Assembly (NCBI GenBank): GCA_019009955.1
Contig: CM032228.1
Coordinates: forward strand, 180,576,001 to 180,640,000
DNA: 64,000 nucleotides
From: Riptortus pedestris
Lineage: Eukaryota > Arthropoda > Insecta > Hemiptera > Alydidae
Reading direction: 5' to 3'
Part shown: positions 24,089-37,198 of the stretch, one piece after another
Position numbering within the stretch: position 1 is the first letter of the stretch
How the letters are laid out: the number at the start of each line of letters is the position of its first letter
Notes under the pieces: generated by a model
The model's database searches: none
What the model saw: the letters and a program-made list of their open reading frames with translations, nothing else
What the model was told of the DNA's origin: nothing
Position numbers and translations under genes: made by a program

Positions 24089-24546
24089 CTGTTAACGCTC
24101 TAGCGGTCGCAATTTTTGTTTGATCGTTACCAAACTCGGAATTTAATCGTTTTATGTAAAAAGGAAGATCAAGTTCGTTAATGGCTGAAATCTTTAGAGG
24201 GGGGATTTTTGAAAATTCGAAATATCTCCGTTATTATTTGTCGGATCGAAAAACTGAAATCAATCTTATTTCAAATTAAATTTACTATAAATATTGTTCT
24301 ATACATTTATTCTGTATCTTGAATATTAACCGAGATATTTGCATTTGTATTCTGTGTGTGGTCGGCAGGAGTCGGCTGTTCGGTACTTTCCGAAAAGAGC
24401 TCTGGCGGCCGTTTTCGTAACTGTTCGTCCCTCGTGAATAAGTTTAGAGATCCCTTACTACTACACTTCTTATTTGTCAGATTTCTCTATTGTAAAACTT
24501 CACGTGGGAAATCTGCTTAGTTTACGCAGCCCCTGCGTGACGGACT
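23931..24546 (+). mobile_element. HINE-like element, complete copy C
   Basis: A full copy of about 616 bp. It begins TTAGCAGATTTCCTCTAAGG, has its TA tract at 24045-24085, and ends with GGGAAATCTGCTTAGTTTAC, the hairpin ACGCAG-CCC-CTGCGT (24524-24538) and GACGGACTT followed by T residues. Relative to copy A it lacks the G-rich run after GGCTGAAATC. It shares TTTAGAGATCCCTTACTACT with copy B, so B and C form a subfamily. Confidence 0.85.
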
Positions 24547-24623
24547 TTTTTAAAAGCTTGCTGGCCCAAGTGTATATGTGAATAAGCTTCTGCACTTACA
24601 TGTTGTTAGGCAATTTAGGCAAA

Positions 24624-25213
24624 GAAGAGATATTGTTATTATGCTCGAATACACAACTCCGCTATATAAGCAGACTTTTCCCACCATTACTGTTCTACGA
24701 AAGTTAAAAAACAAAAGACCTACCCTTCCTTACTAGGTACCTACTGGTGACATAAGATACCCACTGATATTATATATCGTTTTTAAAATTATTTATGTAG
24801 CTTTTATTTTTGGGTTATAAACTAACATCGCATTTTTGTAACCATTAAGGATGCGTCGGTATCGAGAAATTATGTATTATTAAAATTGTAATTGTTGGTC
24901 TAGACATTATTCTCCTAATGTAATATTAATGGAGATACTGAAAGTTTTTAGTTTTCAGCCTTCAGTAATTCCAGCCCTGATCATCTTATATTATTATAAC
25001 ACCCGAAACATCTTACACAACTTAATTTATCTTGTGAGTTCAAAATTTTTGACCACAGAACACTTACGCCTCACTAATCCAGGAGAAGGGATAATGTTAT
25101 CGTGCTCGAAGATACAGGCCCTATACAAACAGACCTTTCTAAATCAACTATTATTGTTTTAGGTATGTTAAAAAAAATCCAACATTCCCTAGTAGGTGAC
25201 AAAATGATATGCA

Positions 25214-25248
<35 letters not shown>

Positions 25249-25545
25249 TTTAAAATAATTTACGTAGCTTTTATTTTTGGGTTATAAACTAGCATCGCAT
25301 TTCTCTAACCTTTAAAGATTTGTCAAATTGAGAAATTATATATTATTAAGATTGTAATTGTTGTTCTAGGCATTTTTCTCGTAATGTAATATTAATGTAG
25401 ATCTTGAAAGTTTTTAGTTTTCAGCCTTCAGTAATCCCACTCCTGATCATCTCATATTATTATAACCCAGGAAACGTCTTACACAGCTTAATTTATCTTG
25501 TCAGATAAAAAATCTTGACCACAGAACACATACCCCACATGAATG
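24624..25545 (+). repeat. Tandem direct duplication, period about 461 bp
   Basis: Unit 1 (24624-25083) and unit 2 (25084-25545) align along their length, sharing GTAGCTTTTATTTTTGGGTT, GAAAGTTTTTAGTTTTCAGC and CACAGAACAC. The offset measured at TGCTCGAA is 461 bp. The units differ by roughly 15 percent, and unit 2 has a TA tract (25217-25244) where unit 1 has a short TA-rich stretch. The stretch TTTTTAGTTTTCAGCCTTCA also occurs in HINE interiors, so the unit may be HINE-derived. The open frames over it are not genes. Confidence 0.85.
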
Positions 25546-27240
25546 CAGAATTTGGCATAAGGTTTGGTTAAAAAGAGAAGAAATTACCTATTATTAGAAA
25601 ACAGGAATAATTAATATTTAGGTGCCATAACTACATTAAGGCTTGAGCCTACAATTATAAATGTATCAAGGTATGTGTTTAAAATTGGAAAATTTTATTT
25701 ATAGGTATAGGGAATCATTTCTTGTAAATGAGTTATTTTATTTCACATATTATCATTATAAAATAACGAATTATCTCTTAGAGCCTCCCTAAGATCATTT
25801 ATTCATAATAAAATAGTGAATTCCCAAATCACATGTGTAGATGGTGGCCAAAAGACGGTAGAGTTCAACTTCTAAGTCTGAATAATTTGTCTTGAAGCCA
25901 CAACTGTAGGAGATATCTTTTGAAATATGTAATACTGAAGCTTCCGTTGCAACGCACCCTCCTTTCCACTTTCTCACGTATTCTCCTTCCCCTCTCCTTA
26001 TTGAACGAGAGAATGCTACGCCTTTTGAATCAGTAAAACTGGTATGAATTTTCCTATTGACTCGTATACCCTGTCCCCTTCACTTTTACTTTCTGCAACG
26101 ACTACGTCTATTAGATGGTCATCCTAAAAATGAGTTTAGATTACTTGCTAATGTTCATAACATACCTCCCTATAATCCCGTACACTGAAAATATGCATGA
26201 TTATTTCGAGTAGAACTTTTGTTCGAAGCTGGTAGGCAATATGGAGTGCATAATCCTACAACGGTGGCCTTTGAAAGGATTAGGAATATAAAGGCAGTAG
26301 TGAAAATAAAGTCAAACGGTTGTCACAATAAGAATCTGAATAGAGCTGATTTAATGTGTAAATATTACTCTAAGGTTTTTCTCTTACGTCGGTTAGAGTA
26401 CTGCATTTAAATTTACACCCCGAACAATTAACGTTGTCTCCTTAACCAATCAAAATTATTAGAGGCCGAATCATGAGAAGGATTCAGACATGTTGTTTCA
26501 AGTAACGGACGTGATTACCCTGATAGTCCATGTAAAGTGAGTTAAATGCAAATAAAATTAACATTACTGAAGATCTAGGGAATTCGACCACAAATAGGGT
26601 AGACTGACATCATTTATCAGTTGATGTATGCAATCGTCCCGTACTTTAATGGAATTATCATAGAGTTGCATATGTCGCTTTAAATTCCGCCGTAAATGGC
26701 CAAATAATAATATTTCTTAGGATAAATTATTTATAGTGGCTTAATATTACCTTATATTCAGGTTTCAAATTTAAGAATCCAAATAGTTAATATAAATATT
26801 GTATTTGAAATGTTTTTACTCATGAAATCTTCTATAGTAGAACGAACAAAAGTTTTCAGGTTAATCACTATCTCGGCCTGCGGTAATGACATGAACAAAA
26901 TCCTGCTATCTACAATTAATAAATAAATTACCATTGCTTTATTATATTTCTGTGGTTCCATCCTGGAAGACTATTTAATAAATCACTATCTGGTCGTTTT
27001 AGAATTTGCCACTGAATGATTATTACCTTGTTGTTAAACGATTTAAAAACACTTCAACAAATTCGCTTATTGTCCTTTTCGGTAAAAAATTACTTGTTAT
27101 CATTTGCACGAGCACTAAATATTTATAGTATAACTTATAAACTAGAGCTTCAATAATTCGACTAAATGAATAAAATTAAATTTCAACACATATTTTAGAC
27201 AATGTGTGTGTCCGTTTACACGTTTTTGTGGAAAATTATG
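25546..27240. other. Long stretch without a gene
   Basis: Open frames at 25795-25977, 26219-26410 and 26758-26961 are short and featureless. No repeat can be supported. Confidence 0.5.
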
Positions 27241-27299
27241 TTCAGGATTCATGGGTAACACTTATACTTTCTTGCTATGAAGCGCTGCAGTGCTTATAA

Positions 27300-28012
27300 G
27301 ACCTGTAACACTTTGTTACCCACAGACTGGGTAACAAGACTGCCCCACTCAGTGGAGAAGGGTGTGGGTTTATTAGTTAATTTAATTTTACTAGTTAATT
27401 TAACTAGCCTCATATCAATAGGCGGAAATAAATATATTAAGGGCGCCACGTTGTTTGTTCTCAAAGGTAACAACGAAACCAATATTCTCCAAACAAATCA
27501 GTTTATTTACAATAGATCAACTATACTTATCTCTAATCTTAACTATAAAAATAATAACTAAATAAAGGATTAAACAATACTCCCCATGGGGGACTTATCA
27601 ATACAAATAAATAGGCCTTTTCTTTTTTAATTGTGTATACACAATAAGCATAGGTTTGGTACCTTTTGTACAATGAAATAACTGCTATTTGCAAGCTGTA
27701 TTGCACTCTGATCCGCCAAAGCGTTTATCGGGAGCAAAAATCCTCACTGGAGCTCGAGGTGGACGCTGCTGTCTGCTGCTCGCTTGTCTCCGGCGATCGC
27801 TTCTTGTCTTCGGTTCTCGCGCAACCAGCCCCGCGCATCAATCTCCCGCCTGTCTTCTTTCTCAATCACCCGTCTTCATAGCCACGGTAAAAATGGGCCG
27901 TAACAACTTCCGTCTTATAAAGCTATTCAGAGCGACGCATAGCCACTTCGATTTCGAAAAATCAACCTTCGCAAGAAACTTCTCCCTGAGAAGTCCCTCT
28001 TCTTCGACCTAA
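27300..28012 (-). mobile_element. Possible LTR-retrotransposon remnant
   Basis: This block is unusually GC-rich for the window at 27740-27900 (many CG dinucleotides). On the minus strand it contains AATAAACTGATTTGTTTGGA, an AATAAA-type polyadenylation signal, then ACAACG followed by TGGCGCCC (27441-27448), which resembles a tRNA-primer binding site placed just after a long terminal repeat. At 27313-27337 there is an inverted pair GTTACCCA/TGGGTAAC of the kind found at LTR ends. No gag or pol frame follows and I see no second LTR. The frames at 27666-27881 and 27689-28012 encode nothing recognisable. The call is tentative. Confidence 0.3.
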
Positions 28013-29427
28013 TCGGTGCACCAGACATTTTAATCTGGTCTTCTTAATAGTACAGAAGATATCTGCTTGCGCTATAACACAGACGATATCTAGTTCACTC
28101 TACAAGTCCATCAATCCGGCTACCCTGATCGTCTTTACTGCATTCTAAAAGCTCCCAAATATCTATCAACCTCAGTGCTAGAAGTTAGATACATGTTCGT
28201 AGCCAAAACCAAGAAATGAACTACGAAGTGCAGTTTGAGTTTTGCTTCCAGAAACTATACAGGTTTCTTTGTGTTACAAATACCCTTCAATTTGCTCTAG
28301 AATTGCGTGAGCACATTTCTGTGACACATTTCGGACAATATTCATTAATAATATTTATAATAGTAGCTTATCCTTAAGAGTGGTTAACCTAGAACCCTAA
28401 TTGTTTATTTTTAATTTGGTAGTATGTTTGTTTCACGTATACAGCAAATGTAAACAAAAAAGTACATTTAATCATGTTGTTTTTCTATTTGAACAAGCAT
28501 TTAGTCACCAAAGCTTTTAAAAATATATAATATAAATGTGAAATTCCATAATACGTTAACGTAGCGCAAAGAGAAAAAATAGTTTCTTAACTTAAGGACC
28601 TGAGGTTAGTTACTTGTAAATCATTAAATCACTATTACACTAATGCAGGAGTAGAAGGATCTGAAATCATATGCTATCTGCATGACACACTGGTCTTGTG
28701 GAATAGTCTATCCTGAACGCCGAGGGAAGCTTAGGACGGCTGTTGGTCTCGAACTGTAGTAGTGGGAGGTATGACCCAGAGCCTGGTTCCAAGTTCAGCT
28801 GTGGACTACATAATTTTTCTCGAGTTAGGGATCTGCCCCGCTTCTGATGATTCCATTGAAAACGTTTTGAGTATATGAAATGCCATAAGAAAAATAGCAT
28901 TAAACAGTTGTCGGTAAAACGGGTAGGGACCATTCTGACGCAATTCTTCAGCCTATATATTTTACCTCCTCACGGCAGAGATACATCTGATTATCGTCTT
29001 CGTAAATATAGTTCTGCCCTTTACCCCTTCAACAAAGGGTGAGTGATTATAACCCTTATCTAAGCGGATAAGTATTTTAAGTCAATGATTCTCTGGTGCT
29101 GGTTTAAACTTTAGTTATACGAGTACATAACTTAAATCAAATATGGCATGAAAAGTCCCATGTACTGGCCGGAAAGAGTGATCATGTACATCATATCTTA
29201 GTATATGACGGCGGTACAGTTAATTTTGATGAACGAGTAGAGTACCCAGTATTACTTTGAGAAACTATTAAGTCATATTTAGGAAAACAGTCATTCTCAA
29301 TTTATACACCATTATAATACCAATCCTTGCTCCAGGAATTGGGTAAATGAGGACTTCCCATGCACTGGTACATTGAAAAGCTGCTGAAAGGATAACCTCG
29401 ATGAAGTAGTAGGTAAGCCATTTTAAA
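28013..29427. other. Stretch without a recognised gene
   Basis: The 88-codon open frame at 28667-28933 (minus) has no recognisable motif and is not called. No repeat can be supported. Confidence 0.45.
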
Positions 29428-30108
29428 ACTTCCCTCACGCAGTGGCTGCCTAAACTAAAAAGATTTTCCTGGTGTTGGAATGGCACACCATATATTCTGC
29501 ATCTCTCCCATAGAAATGAGCCTATATAAACAAAAATTGGTGACATGTACGCTGGAAATGAGGTTTTAGTGATTCAGTTACTTAAAGTATAAATTGAAGA
29601 CTATAAGTGGGGGTTTACTGAAGGCAGATAAAAGTACAAATATCTTACTTAATAGTTCAGTACGACAAAACATTTATAGAACAACAATTGTATAAACTTA
29701 AATTTATCTCGCATATTCAACGTCCGTTGAAAACAATATTTGGAATACGAAGTTTGTAATATATTGTCTTTTTGCAAATGCACAATGACTAAAAGTGGAC
29801 ATTTACTGAAGGAAAATGGAAAAAATGCAAATATCTCGGTAAATATTCGAAATTGTGCTGAAAGGTACAGAATATTTATATAAAATTTAATTTCCAACAA
29901 GATTGTTTACATAAACATTTTCTTCAATCCCTCTCATAATAACGGAGAAATTTGGAATTGTCGATTTTCTCTCCCTTTACACCCTAACCCTCCTCCTACG
30001 CTACGCCGACTAGCCAATACAAACGTGGAATTCAGTTTTGCACGAAACACTGCAATATCGAGTTTGCCAATGATCAAAATAAAAATTCTACGCTACTTGA
30101 GCGGTACC

Positions 30109-30170
<62 letters not shown>

Positions 30171-30180
30171 CATCATAGAG

Positions 30181-30234
<54 letters not shown>

Positions 30235-30642
30235 TACTTTAATGGCTTGGGTCCCCAAGAAAAATTTCTTTTGTCCTCACCTAAAAAATGTCCTACATGT
30301 TTCGTGCACTACATATACTATTTATGAAAAGCTCGTCCCTCCTTATACTCGTCGAAACGTGCCTTCCGCTCTGGATAGGTTCATTTCAACATGTGAAAAA
30401 AAAGAGTTTTTGTTGGCGACCTTAGCAATTAAAGTGTGAAGAAAATTTGAATGTTGGATCCAGGTAAGCTATAAGAATAAAAAATTGTAATATATTAAAT
30501 ATAATTTTGAATGGACCTCATTTTTGTAATATCCTATGTAATATCATTGGGTATTTGAGGAAATTATTCAAAAATCGCGTCATGACTGCAATCTCAATCG
30601 ATGATTTTGATTAAGGGAAATCTCCTAAAACTCAAACAATCC
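29428..30642 (-). mobile_element. HINE-like element, long minus-strand copy
   Basis: The minus strand starts near 30642 with TTTTAGGAGATTTCCCTTAA, continues with TTGCAGTCATGACGCGATTT and ATGAGGTCCATTCAAAATTA, and reaches the TA tracts (30111-30164 and 30181-30232). The interior follows (GATATTTGCATTTTTTCCAT, among others), and the 3' end is at 29428-29470 (AAAATCTTTTTAGTTTAGGC, then AGCCACTGCGTGAGG). At about 1.2 kb it is double the usual size because about 280 bp of unrelated DNA (30233-30500) lies between the 5' part and the TA tracts. The open frame 30025-30327 is simply translated TA repeat. Confidence 0.7.
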
Positions 30643-30866
30643 TCATTAACTATAAACACTTTTATTTTATAATATATTATTATAAACTAAAAGTGTTATT
30701 ATTTATTATATGTCACTTATTATTTATTTATATTCGTAAAGTGGTGTGGATGTAGAGAGGATTTTAAATTGAAAAGGGAGGTATCGTAAAGAGAGATGAA
30801 TACTTGGAGTTTTTGTAAGGATTTAAGATGAAGGGGATGGATGGAGGTAAGACGGGGCCATCTTAA
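30643..30866. other. Short stretch without a gene
   Basis: Nothing that I can support. Confidence 0.4.
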
Positions 30867-31075
30867 TTAAAATCTTGTCTTGAATGGACGGCCGGTGTCA
30901 ACCTTCTTCCATGTCCTCCCAAATCGATTCCTATCTAATGTCACTTCCTTCCCGATAGCTCGAACCAGTTGATTCTTAAAGATAAGTTGACGCACCTTTA
31001 TAACAATACCTTCCATTTCAAGTGAAATAAGATCACTTTTTTTTACCACCTCCACATCCTAATATCCCTACATTC
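30867..31075 (-). pseudogene. Unrecognised coding remnant in a three-copy repeat
   Basis: I do not recognise the protein. The frame contains KKSDLISLEMEGIVIKV and RQLIFKNQLVRAIGKEV and ends in PFKTRF. Copies elsewhere in the same locus encode a similar stretch: on the plus strand near 33045, DLISVEMEKMVRRLIKKN and KPVRSF followed by a stop, and on the minus strand near 31500, DLISVEMERMVRRFI followed by a stop. Better agreement at protein level than at DNA level suggests a once-coding origin, with two of the three copies now stopped. The true start and any exons are unknown, so this is a remnant of unknown function. Confidence 0.3.
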
Positions 31076-31760
31076 ACAAATATATATTCTCTACGAACAT
31101 ATTTATTACTAATCTTATATGGTCATACTATAAATACTATACTTTAATATTGTTTCCAATGAATTTAAGCAGCTCAAAATTTTCTGATTCGTTGAAATCT
31201 TTCCTATTTAGATATGTTTCTTAATATTTTAAATCTCCTGCGTTAAACTTTTTTATATATATGTACATCAATTACAACTGAAGCATCGGATACAAATGCA
31301 CCATTTTAAATCGGAAAGTCTCTTGTATTTATTGGTAAAAAAATGTGCTTATGTATATTTAGGAACATTACAAAAAAAAGAGAGGAAAAAACAATTTTAA
31401 GCAATGGCCTTACCGATATGTCTTAAACTAATTGGAGTATTACAATAGTTAAATAGAAAATGATCGAACAGTTTTATTCTTCTAGATAAATCGACGCACC
31501 ATTCTTTCCATTTCAACCGAAATAAGATCACTTATTTTACCACCTCTATATCTTAATATCCTTACTTTTACAAATATGTTTTCTCTACGTTCATATTTTT
31601 TACTAAATGTGAATGTATAATGTAATGCATCTGCAGTCCTTTTGCCATTCATATTAATCTTATATGGTCATACTATAACTTAATTTTGTTTCCAATGATT
31701 TTAAGCAGCACAAAATATTTTGATTCACTGAAATCTTTCGTATTTAGTTCAGTTATTATT
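30975..31760 (+). repeat. Direct repeat of about 250 bp, two copies
   Basis: Blocks 30975-31215 and 31480-31760 share AAATAAGATCACTT, TTACCACCTC, TAATATCC, AATCTTATATGGTCATACTA and TTGTTTCCAATGA, in the same order and orientation. The second copy has about 45 bp more in the middle (around 31605-31660). A third, inverted copy is in the arm at 32880-33100. Confidence 0.75.
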
Positions 31761-32203
31761 TATTTATTTTCTTCTTTTCCATCAACCTCATCAGTTTTGT
31801 TGCCTCTTCTCTTCTGAACTATTATTAACTTCTAACCTTCTCAGAAATTTATCTTAGTGATTTTAGTATTTACTTTCGCTTTTTAAACTACTTTGTATAT
31901 GTTATTTACTAAACCTAGAAAACCACTGAAACTGTTCACCTAAAATTACTTTAGTATGCTACATTTAATTTTAAGATATGATTTTCTTTTGGATGGGGAG
32001 GGGGTACTTATTGCCTACTCACACAATATTCAGTTCTCGTAAGAAACCAACATATTTTAACTAAATCTGTTCAGACTTCAAAGTTCTAAAATTTTAGATT
32101 ATAGGATTGCAATTAATTTTATACTTCTTATTTATCTTTATTGATGATTCCAAGTAAATCATGATCTCATTGATTCCCAGTCTTGAAGAGAGACAACCAG
32201 AAG

Positions 32204-32250
<47 letters not shown>

Positions 32251-33445
32251 ATGTATATAGAAAAGAGGACCGTAGAAGAGGAGAGATTTAATGGCGTTTA
32301 ATTATTTATTAAAAGTTCCTTCTTCCAGGTTATTAAAAAATATGAGTAAATTTTGTTTACTGTAAAAGAAATAAAAGTGAGAAATGTTGGAATCAACAGC
32401 CTAATGATGTAAAGTTTGAGCCGATAATTAAAGACTAATGTAATATATATTGATATTTTTACAAAGGAATAGAGCGGTGTTTTAAGGAAAATCAGAAATA
32501 AGAAATTACGATAATACGTTTCTCGCTCTTTACACAACAAAATGAAACTAAAGCTCGACGGATTAAAGGGCGTTGTTTATAATAGAATAGAAAGTTAGTA
32601 GTCATTAACATTTAATTAAACTTTACTTGCTAATAGCATATTAAGGCCAAAACCGTTGCGCTTGAGACTTAATATGAATGCTTAATGCGAGAATTAGGTA
32701 GCCAGGAGAGTTACCCTATCCCCTACGTAGCACTTTTTTAAACTACATTTTATTAATTTTCTGTAGGGATTAGAAGTTGATAGTACAAAAGTTCAGGCGA
32801 GAAGAGACAATTAAACTAAAGAGGTTGATGGAAAAGAAGAAAAATAAATAAACTAAAAAGGAAAAATTCAATGACGTTCTGAGCTTCTTAAAACCAAGAA
32901 CAAAATTAAATTATAGTTTGCCCAAATAAGATTGATATGATTAACAAAAGGACTGCAGTCGTATTACATTATACATTCACTCTTAGTAGTAAATATGACC
33001 GTAGAGAAATATATTTGTAAAAGCAAGGATATTAAGATGTAGAGATGGTAAAATAACTGATCTTATTTCGGTTGAAATGGAAAAAATGGTGCGTCGACTT
33101 ATCAAGAAGAATAAACCGGTTCGATCATTTTCGATTTAACTATTGTAATACTCCAATTAGTTTAAGACAAACCGGTGAGGCTTTCGCGTAACATTGTTTT
33201 TTCCTCTCTCTTTTTTTTTTGTAGTATTCTTAAATATACATAAGCACATTTTTGTTATGTAAATACAAGAGACTTTCCCATTTACAATGGTGAATTTGTA
33301 TCCAATGCTTCACAAATGTTTTATATCATTTTTTGGTATCATTCTTAGAGTACTTATTTTAAAAGTTGTAATTGATCTACATATATACAAAAAAGCTTAA
33401 TGCAGAAAACACATGCAGAAGTTAAAATATTATGAAACATATAAC
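31207..33445. repeat. Large inverted repeat, arms of about 680 bp
   Basis: The left arm (31207-31880) and right arm (32750-33445) are reverse complements. Matching pieces include TCGGAAAGTCTCTTGTATTT, AAATGTGCTTATGTATATTT, TAATTGGAGTATTACAATAG, AAATGATCGAACAG and TTTCAACCGAAATAAGATCA. The arms differ by perhaps 10-15 percent plus gaps; for example the right arm has about 60 bp more near 33320. The 870-bp spacer contains a TA tract at 32209-32247. I cannot tell whether this is a foldback transposon or two opposed insertions. Confidence 0.8.
32209..32247. repeat. (TA)n microsatellite in the inverted-repeat spacer
   Basis: About 39 bp of uninterrupted TA. The flanks do not resemble the HINE family. 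Confidence 0.95.
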
Positions 33446-36400
33446 CCCTAACCAAGCATATGAGACAAGAACGTTAACAATTGAATACTATTTTAATGTG
33501 TATAACTGTTGAATTACACAAGTTGCAGTTTTGCAATGGGATCCAAATTAAATAAATAAAGCAAAACGTTTATTGATGTGTATGAGAGGGAAAATAAGTG
33601 TTATTGAAATTGTATGTTATTTTTAGCATGTTTGTGTAGGTTTATCTATTGATGGCAGTTATTGTGTATTCAACTAACAGAAAAAACAGTGAAGTCATTC
33701 GTTTTACAAAAATTACTAAATGTACTGAAGTTTACAAATAATTAGTAGAATACTAAGATAATAATAGAGAGAATGGCGCAATAGAGAAGGGCAAAGAAAG
33801 GAGTGGGGAGACCAATCTTAATTAAAAATCTAGATTTAAATCGATGAACGGTGAATCTCTTGAAGCCTTTCTTCGAATAACAAACTCTTTAAGACTTAAA
33901 TTATGATTTGGTATCATTATATGTACCCACTCAATGTTACCAAACTCATCTCCTCTATTATAATATTCTTATTAAAATATCTAAATTTGGCCTTCTTAAC
34001 ATGAATAGAAAAACTGTTTATTAAATTTCAAGATTTCTTGTTAACCCCGGCAGGTAAGATGTATAAGAAACTTAGCTGAGTTTGCTGAAAAGAGTTATGT
34101 GAATTACCAAAATAGAAGGCAATTCTAACTATAATCTTTAAGCAGTGCTTATGTATAGCTATAGTTATAAAAAATAAATAAAAGATTTTATCTAGTGAAG
34201 GAGATCCTTTGGTAGATTTATTGTGCCACAATTAACTGTAAAAACATAGAAGATGTATTCACTGAGCTAATAATGTAGTGAATCTAAAGTTATCTATATC
34301 TGTATAAACAAAAGTAGTTGGAATAAAACATATTAAGGTTCGGCAAAATCTAGAAGAATGGTCGAAATTACGTAAAAGAGTGTTCTATACAGGCCAGATT
34401 AGGTCTAGTTAAGGTACATCGAGTTCGGTGACTAGGAAGTAGGATCATTTCACGACTGTTGCAGAAGGAGAAGGTAATTAATGAAAATTAGATGCAGTAG
34501 CCAAGGTACTTCAAGGGATATATATTGTTTTAGGAGATTTGTAATTTTTGCAAAAATAATGATATTAAATTCTTCCAGAATAATTATGAAGTATTATTTA
34601 TAGAAGGAAACCTTACAGTACATATTTTTTAAGGCAGTATAGTAAATTTAAAGTCTCGATAATTACTCATAACGTATACTGCTAAACTTGTACAAATCAT
34701 ATTTGGAAGTCTATACCTTCAGAATGTGAGATTTAAAGGGAGATTTTAATTTAGCCTACCCTGAACACCTCAGAGACCTAAACATTGTAAAAGACTAACC
34801 AAAATTCTATTATATTCAAATCAACAATCGGATATTAAATCTAATCAACTGAATCAATTATAAGAGGATATACATTATAAACAGCCCTTCCTGATTTGTA
34901 ACCCTTGGATTTGTTATTTATTTAAAGTGTAAGCCCCCGTTAATGTTAGTTTATTGGGACAGGTTGATGCTCCAACACTGAAAACCAACAAAACCTCAAT
35001 TCAAACATTCTCCAACCCACGGACCGAGTTTACATAGCAAATTAGTGAGCTCGGTAGAACTGAAAGGTAAATCTATCTTCGAAAACCTACAGCAAAGCAC
35101 GAGATTCCCTCTTCATATATGTCACTTAATTATACAATTCAGTACTACTTATACAATTATAACAAATATAATCGGTGTGACAAGTCATCTGTAAATAGTG
35201 TTTGTAATAACTAGTTGAATAATAAATAGCATAATTCTTATACCATGCATTCCCTATTTTATGTTCCCCATTGGAATATGTATTGTAAATTTCTTTAAAG
35301 GTAAACAAAAAAAAAATCGTTATAAGCTTTCAGTACTACTAAATCATTGCCACTCTACGAAGATTTAGACAATTATGTACTTCCATGGTTCCAAATATGT
35401 ATTTTATGGCTTTTCTCACCCTAGACCATAATTGTCTTTTGTTTTTTGGAGTGGTTCCCAAATTTATGCCGCATACGCTCTCCGTATGTTGGCAGTTATA
35501 TAACTTTACACCTTTATCTTCGTGAAAAAAACAACAACAAAGGAATCGCTCATCATCTTGGAAGGTTCATGTATAGGACAACCTTCTGATGAAGGATAAT
35601 TTAGAAGAATTTCGTTTCTTTTTTTTATTATATTACAAAAAAATATTTGATTTTTATTTCCATTTTTCTCGTGTCCTTGTAGTTCCCATAGTTTTTTTAT
35701 GGGTCAGATTCTTAATGTTTTGCAACTTTATTTGCACTAGCTATTTTTAATTCGTTTTATCGAATTCTTCAGAACACCACTTGCCTTCCTTTCAAGTCAG
35801 TTCCGAATAATCCTCTACATGTTATGTCTGCAAACTTATACACTGTAATGGGTGGTATTATGTCGGTTAATTGGACCTTAACTCGCCATACTTTTCTTTT
35901 AGATGGACTATGCTATATTCAATGATTTCTTTATTGACTTTTTTGTCCCGTTCATTTCCTATTTCAAAACACACTTTAAGGAACAGTGTCACCTGTTTAG
36001 ATTGCTCAAATTTTAAGTCTCCGAGGTGTGGTTAACGTTGACTAGCAAGAAACTTCTTCCAATATTTTGCAGCTCCCGTGATAAATGTTAAATTTGAGAG
36101 AAGATCAACCTTTTCCATTTGTGATCTTATGAAATAATATATGATAGGGTACTGAGTTTAATATTCAGAATACTCACGCTCGACCCTCGGCAGGTGTGAA
36201 TAACGTTTTTGTATAATTAAAAATAATTAAATTATCAATTTTAAATCGTTATACTCTTCCCAAATAACTTAAATGCAGAACCTGCAGGCACAGAGATCTA
36301 CCAAGAGGTACCACTAAGTGGCTTTGTTTCATACATATTTACACAAATTCATCGATTTTACAAACTTGGATTTCAAACTAAAAAAAGAGAATAAATACCA

Positions 36401-37198
36401 AATGCTTAGATTTTTAATCTCTAAAATAAACCGAATAACTGAATAAGCTACAATTGTTACATGCCATACATAACAAGGTAGGATTTAGACATTGAAGCCA
36501 TCGCAAAAGAAGGAAGGATGTATAAAGAAGAGGGAACAGCTGGGCTGATAGAAGGAGAAATACCTCAAAAATTGCTTTATGAATATTAAAGCACCCTCGA
36601 CTCCACTCGAAATGAATGTAGGTGACTAGGTCGGGTACTTGAGGCCGGTCCTGCCCGACTTGACCTACTAAACCTAACTGCATAATGTTAGCAATTTACT
36701 ACATGAGAGCCACTAATGAGCAAGCCACATTCATCACACATACTTCTACTAATCAAATTATCCTTACTATGGCTATTTTTTCTTTTTCGTATTCAACATT
36801 CATGACTATATTATTTCAAATTAGCCTAATCTCCATCTCTTTATACCATAAAAGACTGATGCAGTAATACTATATCATTATAGAGAGTTTCGTTAAAATG
36901 ATGTAATATACAAATGTTATATTAGTACCTGATAATGAGGCATTTCTGCTAGAAGGCCTTATTGTTGATATAAATGCATTATCTTGAGAGAAAGCTTTTT
37001 GTTATAGGACCTGTTTTTCAAATGTTAAGTTTGCCAAACACTTGCCCCAATACTCCAAAATAGAAACCGTATTCATTTATAAACTAATGCACAAGTTTTT
37101 CAAACACTGCAATTAAAAACATAAACCTTATTTAATGTTTAATGAACAGGTTGTTCCGACTTCATTTTCCAGAGCAATTATTCATGCACAATACTGTT
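33446..37198. other. Long stretch without a recognised gene
   Basis: The largest open frame is 36414-36683 (minus, 89 codons, hydrophobic middle around FEVFLLLSAQLFPLLYTSF); it has no recognisable family and is not called. Other frames (34028-34231, 35126-35308, 36685-36867) are short. No repeat can be supported. Confidence 0.5.

Noticed and set aside
27689..28012. 107-codon open frame in the GC-richer block
   Set aside because: It has no recognisable domain, overlaps another frame (27666-27881), and lies in a block that looks like a non-coding LTR.
30025..30327. A 100-codon open frame rich in Tyr-Ile
   Set aside because: It is translated TA microsatellite inside a minus-strand HINE.
36414..36683. 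89-codon minus-strand frame with a hydrophobic middle
   Set aside because: No family is recognisable, no expression signals are visible, and a membrane-like segment arises easily by chance in AT-rich DNA.
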